Below, piece by piece: positions 20,204-24,224 of a stretch of DNA of 24,224 bases (within the stretch, counting starts at the first letter, position 1; the number at the start of each line of letters is the position of its first letter). The notes beneath the pieces are model-generated. The model was not told where the DNA came from, did no database searches, and saw only the letters and a program-made list of their open reading frames with translations. The DNA is from a virus, in the IMG/VR virus record IMGVR_UViG_3300011188_000015, positions 1-24,224 of that record, one strand, 5' to 3'. The position numbers and the translations under genes are program-made.

Positions 20204-21406
20204 TTATAGAGTAATGTTTATTACCTTGAGATGGGCATTATCGCGAATGTTTTGTGCGAAAAGATCTTTATAATAATTATCTATATCATTGCGTTGGTGT
20301 CCCATAAGCTCGCGCAACAGGTCGCCATCTATACCCAACTCTTTAGCACGACTACTAAACGTATGGCGAGCCGTTTTAAGCGATACATTAGCTCCAGTTA
20401 CAGTTGTAACGTTCATTTTTGTACAGGCTATTTTCAAATCTCTAGAAACGTTGCGGCGCCATGTCTTGTAGCCGGTAATACTTTTGTCCCACGGGAAAAC
20501 GTACTGCGCGCCAGGCTGGCCATAGCGCACTATAAAACGCCACACATGCATGCTACACATAATATTAATATCAGAACCTCGCACCTTGCTGCGTTCAAAA
20601 GAGATATAACCCTGGTGCAAGTCTGTCCATTTTAGGTAGTAAAAATCTATTAAATCACAACCTCCTAGTTCAAATAAACATAGGTACATATCAGTTGCTC
20701 GCTGCATGTTGCCAAATAACTGCACTGTGTATAGCTGAACTAGCTGCTCATTGCTCAGTCGTTTGCGTCGCCCTTGAAATGCGCGCGCAGTCACTTTGTT
20801 AATAGGCACGTCCCAAGCATTTGTACTAATTAAATTAAGATCCTGCACCATTTTGCCGTGGAGCGATTTAATACGTCCCAAATACCTAGCAGCTGTACTG
20901 TCACTGAGTGCTAAGTCGGCAAAAAGCATGTTTTGCAGGTTTTTAACAAAACTACGATCTATGATGCTATACGGAATTTCTTTGTAGTAGATTTTAAGTT
21001 TCTGATAAACGTCATTGTAATGATTGATATGTCCAGAGGTGCGGTTGCGCTCTATGATGTTGCCAGCAGCATTGTATCGCAGCATTATTTTACGCTTGTT
21101 ATCGAGATAGTCGCGAATCCAGAGCATAAAACTAGGATCTTTATTTTCGCTTTCGAATAGTAACGCCTTTACCTGGTCTGAACTTGTATAATTTTTGCGC
21201 ATTATTATTTTTGCGCGCACTTGTAAATCCATGATAAAAGGGTATATATTTTCAAAATCTGGGTGCTTTCCAGTTATCATTTTCATATTTTGGTTCCAAT
21301 GTTGAGGTAAACAGGCTGCAATTTTGACGCTTTTTTTGTCTTGCTTATGCTGTATTTTCAAAAATATTGATTCTTTTTCTTTGCGGTAATAAAGTGATAT
21401 GGTCAT
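20204..21406 (-). CDS. int: Tyrosine recombinase / phage integrase
   Basis: 400 residues. Layout: an N-terminal arm-binding-like domain (1-~85), a core-binding helical domain (~90-200, with LWIRDYLDNKR and YLGRIKSLHGKMVQDLNL), and a catalytic domain. Visible catalytic residues are Lys274 (SFERSKVRG, beta-hairpin), Arg347 and following His (KTARHTF), His370 (LMGH) and a Tyr at 378/379 (DIDNYYKDLF). Two canonical positions differ: the first Arg is Asp251 (GGCDLIDFYYLKW) and the HxxR His is Lys344. Bacteroidetes integrases such as IntDOT also lack Arg I. The gene faces attP, and arm-type repeats begin 2 bp upstream of the ATG. It catalyses integration into and excision from a tRNA-Arg gene. Confidence 0.93.
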   Translation of the reverse strand: MTISLYYRKEKESIFLKIQHKQDKKSVKIAACLPQHWNQNMKMITGKHPDFENIYPFIMDLQVRAKIIMRKNYTSSDQVKALLFESENKDPSFMLWIRDYLDNKRKIMLRYNAAGNIIERNRTSGHINHYNDVYQKLKIYYKEIPYSIIDRSFVKNLQNMLFADLALSDSTAARYLGRIKSLHGKMVQDLNLISTNAWDVPINKVTARAFQGRRKRLSNEQLVQLYTVQLFGNMQRATDMYLCLFELGGCDLIDFYYLKWTDLHQGYISFERSKVRGSDINIMCSMHVWRFIVRYGQPGAQYVFPWDKSITGYKTWRRNVSRDLKIACTKMNVTTVTGANVSLKTARHTFSSRAKELGIDGDLLRELMGHQRNDIDNYYKDLFAQNIRDNAHLKVINITL

Positions 21407-21408
21407 TT

Positions 21409-21430
21409 GGTTTCCTTTTGGTTTCCTTTT
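21409..21430. repeat. Integrase arm-type repeats, int-proximal pair
   Basis: Two tandem copies of GGTTTCCTTTT (21409-21419, 21420-21430), directly upstream of the integrase start. The same pair recurs on the other side of the tRNA core. Overlap with the int translation start suggests that integrase binding would shut off its own gene. Confidence 0.78.
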
Positions 21431-21499
21431 TAGTCATAAAATAGCGATATAAAGGTATAATAAGATGACTAAATAACAACTAAAAACGAATAAAACAAA

Positions 21500-21527
21500 A
21501 AAACCACACTGTTAAAAGTGTGGTTTT
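21500..21527 (-). terminator. Intrinsic terminator after the tRNA 3' half
   Basis: AAAACCACACT and AGTGTGGTTTT (11-bp stem, 6-nt loop), followed on the minus strand by a T-rich run (positions 21499-21486, TTTTGTTTTA). It sits 18 bp after the tRNA discriminator base. It may be the tRNA gene's own terminator carried in attP, and would also insulate int from upstream transcription. Confidence 0.85.
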
Positions 21528-21544
21528 GAGCAAATTACTACCAG

Positions 21545-21590
21545 TGATCGCAGAAGGATTCGAACCTTCGACCGCCTGCTTAGAAGGCAG
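21545..21590 (-). other. attP core: 3' half of a tRNA-Arg(UCU) gene
   Basis: On the minus strand, 21590-21545 reads as a perfect tRNA 3' half: 3' part of anticodon stem/loop with CTTCTAA (anticodon TCT at 84-82), stem pairs CTGC/GCAG, variable loop CGGTC, T-arm GAAGG-TTCGAAT-CCTTC, acceptor strand TGCGATC and discriminator A. The matching D-arm and 5' acceptor (GATCGCA) are absent upstream, and base 27 mispairs with 43. This is the identity block a phage keeps to restore the tRNA on integration. The bases are seen directly; the att role is inferred. Confidence 0.88.
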
Positions 21591-21649
21591 TTAGTAAATA
21601 CCTGTAAAATACTTATCTTCAATAGTTTATTGTTTAATTAAAGCGTTTA

Positions 21650-21671
21650 GGTTTCCTTTTGGTTTCCTTTT
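21650..21671. repeat. Integrase arm-type repeats, distal pair
   Basis: Two tandem copies of GGTTTCCTTTT (21650-21660, 21661-21671) in the same orientation as the int-proximal pair, 59 bp beyond the tRNA core. Paired repeats on both sides of a core are the classical P and P' arms. Confidence 0.78.
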
Positions 21672-21709
21672 TTTCTAAAAACCCATTTTTCTAGACTATA
21701 AAATATGGT

Positions 21710-21988
21710 CTAATTTAAGTCTATTCCATTCATTCGATTCTCATCTTTCTCAGCTGGCACTAGATAGGGCCGCAATGCTAATGCGCCATTTATGCGGCAA
21801 TAATTTTCAAAAGACATATTGCTTTTGTTATTCCAGTATTCGTGCAGACTACCTTCTGAAACACCAGATTGCTGCGCGAGCCAGTAGCGTGATTTTCCCA
21901 TTTCATCTAGACGTTCTTGCCAATAGTTAATGGTAAATGTATGCGCTGCTTTTGCAGCTGCTAAATAATTTGTATTTTTGGTGCTCAT
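21710..21988 (-). CDS. XRE-like HTH protein beside attP
   Basis: 92 residues. The HTH region is MGKSRYWLAQQSGVSEGSLH followed by EYWNNKSNMSFENYCRINGAL, a clear XRE/Cro-type helix-turn-helix. The N-terminal 35 residues form a long helix (NYLAAAKAAHTFTINYWQERL). The position next to attP suits an excision/integration directionality factor or a regulator of the flanking accessory genes. It is followed by the distal arm repeats and preceded by a strong terminator, so it is transcribed on its own. Confidence 0.75.
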   Translation of the reverse strand: MSTKNTNYLAAAKAAHTFTINYWQERLDEMGKSRYWLAQQSGVSEGSLHEYWNNKSNMSFENYCRINGALALRPYLVPAEKDENRMNGIDLN

Positions 21989-22025
21989 AAGTGATGTTTA
22001 AAATGTTACTTATTGTTTGAAAAGG

Positions 22026-22053
22026 ATAGCCCGATGTTAACGCATCGGGCTAT
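22026..22053. terminator. Strong hairpin terminator of the accessory operon
   Basis: ATAGCCCGATG and CATCGGGCTAT, an 11-bp perfect stem with a 6-nt loop, followed on the minus strand by CCTTTTC and on the plus strand by TTGATTTT. It lies 7 bp after the stop of the 114-residue gene. Confidence 0.85.
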
Positions 22054-22059
22054 TTGATT

Positions 22060-22404
22060 TTAAATATAAAGTAGTTCAAAAATTTCATTATCCGGGTCTA
22101 TCGTATTTAGCATGGAACGTACGACATCATCCCAGCTGTCATAGAAGTGGTGGTTTTGAAAATTGTCATGCATGCCGTCTTTCCACGCGTCTACAAGTTC
22201 CATGTTACTGGTTCTTGTTTTTATGATTAAAGGCTTGCCGTCTATGTGAAATGATGCCTCTATTGAGTAGTGTCCATGACCAGATGGCAACAACTGAATG
22301 CCGTTTAAATCTAGTGTTTTTGGCTGCATTTGCAACGTTGAAAAGGCAGTTTCTAAATTTTCATTTGTTACTTTGTGCTGATAAGTGGTGAAGGTAGTTT
22401 CCAT
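22060..22404 (-). CDS. Accessory hypothetical protein, 114 aa
   Basis: Acidic protein with beta character in the middle: DLNGIQLLPSGHGHYSIEAS, then FHIDGKPLIIKTRTSNMELV, then helices with WDDVVRSMLNTIDPDNEIFEL. No family recognised. It is co-transcribed with the 160-residue gene (25-bp gap) and closed by the terminator at 22026-22053. The pair is a self-contained unit between attP and lysis genes, where phages usually keep accessory (moron) genes. Defence or anti-defence roles are possible but unsupported. Confidence 0.65.
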   Translation of the reverse strand: METTFTTYQHKVTNENLETAFSTLQMQPKTLDLNGIQLLPSGHGHYSIEASFHIDGKPLIIKTRTSNMELVDAWKDGMHDNFQNHHFYDSWDDVVRSMLNTIDPDNEIFELLYI

Positions 22405-22429
22405 TTTGTGTGTGTTTAAAGTGTTAAAA

Positions 22430-22912
22430 TTAGTTCATTAAAGCTGTTAATCTGAAAGTATTGAAGTTTTCTAGGATGCTATTTCCGTAAGCGTTGTCTA
22501 GCACAGTTAAGCCGTTAGCAGCTCTGAGGTTGTTCTCAACATCTTCTAATCCTGCGCTTATGGCTAGAGCAGTAACGATGCCCTTAATGCCTCTTCTGGT
22601 CTTGTAAACTACGTTCTTAGACTCAACCTCGTTAAGCAAGATTTCCATAGCATTTTTAAGGTTTAAATAGCCTCTGTAGTTGGTCTTATTCTTCATTAAC
22701 CAGATGATAAGACCTTTAAATTCTACAAGATCTTCTTTGGTAACGAACTGACCTTTTTCGGCGGCCTTAACTTCTGATAGTTTAGCAGTAAGAGATTGCA
22801 CCTTGTAGTAGGCTTTTTTGTCAGCAGATTTTAATGCCTTTAAAGTCCGTCCCGCTTTTAAAGATTCGATCTGTGTAGCGTAGTCTGTGTTTTGAGTTAC
22901 TTTGATTAACAT
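22430..22912 (-). CDS. Accessory hypothetical protein, 160 aa
   Basis: Helical, basic protein: IESLKAGRTLKALKSADKKA, then YYKVQSLTAKLSEVKAAEKG, then EFKGLIIWLMKNKTNYRGYLNLKN, a 'small cytoplasmic helical' profile without transmembrane segments. No recognised domain or catalytic motif. It is preceded by the best promoter in the window and an operator-like repeat, so it is independently and conditionally expressed. The C-terminal GLTVLDNAYGNSILENFNTF is less charged. Confidence 0.68.
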   Translation of the reverse strand: MLIKVTQNTDYATQIESLKAGRTLKALKSADKKAYYKVQSLTAKLSEVKAAEKGQFVTKEDLVEFKGLIIWLMKNKTNYRGYLNLKNAMEILLNEVESKNVVYKTRRGIKGIVTALAISAGLEDVENNLRAANGLTVLDNAYGNSILENFNTFRLTALMN

Positions 22913-22953
22913 AATGATAAATTTTAACTGTTAGTTCTTATTGTTTGATGTAC

Positions 22954-22984
22954 CAAATATACAACATACTTTGAGATATCAAAG
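22954..22984 (-). promoter_or_regulatory. Promoter with operator-like inverted repeat
   Basis: On the minus strand TATATTTG (22961-22954) matches the Bacteroidetes -7 box; upstream, TTTG lies 18 nt away, as the -33 element. An inverted repeat, CTTTGA/TCAAAG with a 4-nt centre (22969-22984), covers the -33 box, the expected place for a repressor operator. The transcript would start about 30 bp before the ATG at 22912. Confidence 0.75.
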
Positions 22985-23033
22985 CATTAATGATGTTTAT
23001 TTGTTAAACTACACTATAAAACCGATTAAACGC

Positions 23034-23055
23034 AAAAAAACACCCTATAAAGGTG
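23034..23055 (-). terminator. Terminator at the end of the lysis operon
   Basis: CACCT and GGGTG arms (one G-U pair; 23041-23055) followed on the minus strand by seven T (23040-23034). It lies 31 bp after the stop of the secreted coiled-coil gene. Confidence 0.65.
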
Positions 23056-23086
23056 GTTAAATATAAGTAGACAATACTAAAACTTT

Positions 23087-23608
23087 CTAAAAAACCCGAT
23101 ACCCTACGCCTGTAAGGTATTGCGCGGGACCATCTAGCGGCACCATAGCTGTGGCTTGTATAGACCATTTACCTGCTATAGGTATAGATAGTGTCGGAAT
23201 AGCCACTAATCGCTGCCAGTCGTTTACGGTGCTGTTTAGAGATAGGTCTAGGCGTATGCCTTTACTTAGGCGTTTCCAGTAGGTTATTTCTTCTTTGTTG
23301 ATTTTATCTATGTCTGTGGTAATTGCCTCTATGCCTATGCGTAAATCTTTAAGTTCTTGCACGGTTCGCTCGTAGTCATGCAGCAACACGTCTATATCGC
23401 CTATGGCATCGTTTAGTTGCCAGGCTAATTGCTTATTGCGTTCTAGCAATGTATCGCGTTCTATGACTACAACAGCAAGCTCACGCGCCATGGCCACGGT
23501 CATTTCTATTTTACCAGTTGCTGCGTTATAGCTTGCGGGTTGCGCTATTAATAACTGCGAGAATATCGCTAGTGCCGCTAGGTGCAGTAATTTGAGGTGC
23601 TTTTTCAT
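23087..23608 (-). CDS. Secreted coiled-coil protein overlapping a spanin-like gene (possible outer spanin)
   Basis: The start at 23608 (MKKHLKLLHLAALAIFSQLLIAQ) gives 173 residues with a clean signal peptide; a longer frame to 23638 is less likely. Mature region: a long coiled coil (about 40-125, with VIERDTLLERNKQLAWQLND and VQELKDLRIGIEAITT), then a beta region ending KWSIQATAMVPLD and the terminal GVGYRVF, a Phe-ended strand like outer-membrane proteins. No lipobox is present. The gene starts 83 bp inside the preceding membrane gene in another frame, as outer-spanin genes often do. It would span the periplasm during lysis; this is inferred from architecture. Confidence 0.72.
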   Translation of the reverse strand: MKKHLKLLHLAALAIFSQLLIAQPASYNAATGKIEMTVAMARELAVVVIERDTLLERNKQLAWQLNDAIGDIDVLLHDYERTVQELKDLRIGIEAITTDIDKINKEEITYWKRLSKGIRLDLSLNSTVNDWQRLVAIPTLSIPIAGKWSIQATAMVPLDGPAQYLTGVGYRVF

Positions 23609-23873
23609 TTTTACTGAGTGTTTGTTTACGGATTTCATTTTTGTCTCTGTATATGATTACAGTTTTGGCAGCTTTGTTTTCTAGATTTTGGGCTTGCGCT
23701 GCTTTATCCACACGCTGTTCTGTTAGCTGCTTTTTGCGCTCGTTTCTTACCCTGTTTAGTTGCTGGTTAAGTTCGCTTTCGCGAAAAGAAAAAAACACCA
23801 TTAAAGCAGCTATAACTGCGAAGGTGATACAGATAATAACTACGGCCTGTTTACTTGTTAGATGTATCATCAT
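23526..23873 (-). CDS. Membrane-anchored coiled-coil protein (possible inner spanin)
   Basis: 115 residues with a single N-terminal transmembrane helix (about 9-28, QAVVIICITFAVIAALMVFF), followed by a highly charged coiled coil (ESELNQQLNRVRNERKKQLT) and a proline-containing tail. The N-in, C-out layout and the embedded, overlapping secreted gene match Rz/Rz1-type spanin pairs; the neighbour to the right is a murein enzyme. It carries a CTTTCGCGAAA palindrome reading FRES directly after the membrane helix. Family identity is by topology, not by a sequence motif. Confidence 0.7.
   Translation of the reverse strand: MMIHLTSKQAVVIICITFAVIAALMVFFSFRESELNQQLNRVRNERKKQLTEQRVDKAAQAQNLENKAAKTVIIYRDKNEIRKQTLSKNEKAPQITAPSGTSDILAVINSATRKL
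23776..23786. repeat. CTTTCGCGAAA, degenerate copy of the palindrome
   Basis: Copy with one end base changed (A instead of G at 23787). Read as TTT CGC GAA AGC GAA in the minus-strand gene (FRESE), the same 15 bases as in the copy at 2600-2623. Confidence 0.7.
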
Positions 23874-23881
23874 TTTCTCTA

Positions 23882-24224
23882 TTAAAATTCTTTAAGTAGC
23901 ACCATGCTTATACGCCGCTGGTGCTTTACCTTGTGCAAAATCTCTAAATACCTGTCTACGCTTGGTACGACAAAACAGCCTACAGACCAGCCGCCTATAA
24001 GACGACGCCAGAACCCGGGGCGCATGGCATAGTCCACACCGTGAAAGTTTATACCATAAATTCCTATAACTTCTTTACCTAGCTCTTCTGCCTTGTTATT
24101 TCTGTTATTGTCACGATAACCTACTATACTATTTACTTGGCGCAATGCAGGCATGCGCCCGCGGTGCAGGCCATAGGACCATAGATCATGATGCCACATG
24201 TTTGATTTTGCAACAAAGGTTCCG
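23882..24224 (-). CDS. Putative YkuD-like murein enzyme (endolysin candidate), 5' end beyond window
   Basis: The frame is open to the right edge, upstream of the Met at 24199, so the gene is 5'-truncated here; about 113 residues are visible. A His-Gly and a Ser-x-Gly-Cys motif (INFHG ... GGWSVGCFV, about 19 residues apart) resemble the L,D-transpeptidase/YkuD catalytic signature (HG ... SxGC). The upstream segment WHHDLWSYGLHRGRMPALRQ, followed by VGYRDNNRNN, is typical of a phage/Bacteroidetes family of such proteins known to me by pattern only. Context: it is the first visible gene of a lysis-like operon with spanin-like genes. L,D-carboxypeptidase or transpeptidase activity is an alternative to lysis. 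Confidence 0.68.
   Translation of the reverse strand, partial: GTFVAKSNMWHHDLWSYGLHRGRMPALRQVNSIVGYRDNNRNNKAEELGKEVIGIYGINFHGVDYAMRPGFWRRLIGGWSVGCFVVPSVDRYLEILHKVKHQRRISMVLLKEF

Noticed and set aside
20231-20635. Plus-strand frames opposite the integrase (20231-20635, 20289-20471, 20796-20987, 20933-21160)
   Set aside because: Shadows of the integrase coding sequence; composition and lack of start context argue against real genes.
21545-21590. Intact tRNA-Arg gene
   Set aside because: The D-arm and 5' acceptor strand are absent and base 27 mispairs; only the 3' half is present, as expected in attP.

Overview
The window looks like most of the genome of a temperate, HK97-type tailed phage (siphovirus-like) of a flavobacterium, rather than ordinary chromosome. 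The phage call rests on an unbroken set of packaging, head, connector and tail genes. The Bacteroidetes/Flavobacteriaceae call rests on three things: promoter boxes of the form TAnnTTTG (19045-19052 and, on the minus strand, 18991-18998 and 22954-22961), translation starts that mostly lack a Shine-Dalgarno sequence, and Bacteroidetes-style replication and integrase proteins. An over-represented palindrome, CTTTCGCGAAAG, also occurs here; I associate it with marine Flavobacteriaceae from memory only.

Layout. Almost everything is on the minus strand, so transcription runs from right to left. From about 18929 down to 16365 lie small early genes and a replication initiator whose own coding sequence carries tandem palindromic iterons beside an AT-rich stretch (a lambda-like origin). 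They are followed by a DnaB helicase (14932-16368), an HNH nuclease, a P27-type small terminase, an AT-rich two-gene insertion with a PLD-like protein, the large terminase (11543-13249), and a block of small genes that includes a stand-alone DnaA-domain-IV-like protein and an HNH endonuclease. Next come portal, prohead protease, major capsid protein, four connector/head-tail joining proteins, the tail tube protein, a tail-assembly-chaperone pair joined by a -1 frameshift on A_AAA_AAG, the tape measure protein, and the first codons of the next tail gene, which runs off the left edge.

The only plus-strand genes form the lysogeny module (19078-20182): a CI-like repressor, a small single-TM protein and a secreted DUF4468-like protein. 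They diverge from the early operon across an AT-rich, palindrome-bearing control region. Convergent to them is a tyrosine integrase (20204-21406) lacking two textbook catalytic residues. Right of the integrase is a textbook attP: the 3' half of a tRNA-Arg(UCU) gene flanked on both sides by paired 11-bp direct repeats that look like integrase arm sites.

Right of attP, still on the minus strand, are an XRE-like gene, a two-gene accessory operon with its own promoter and terminator, and the end of the lysis region (overlapping spanin-like genes and a putative YkuD-like murein enzyme entering from the right edge). Lysis genes, attP and integrase being contiguous, with no tRNA 5' half, means the sequence represents the circular or virion form (or a tandem-prophage junction), not a single integrated prophage end.
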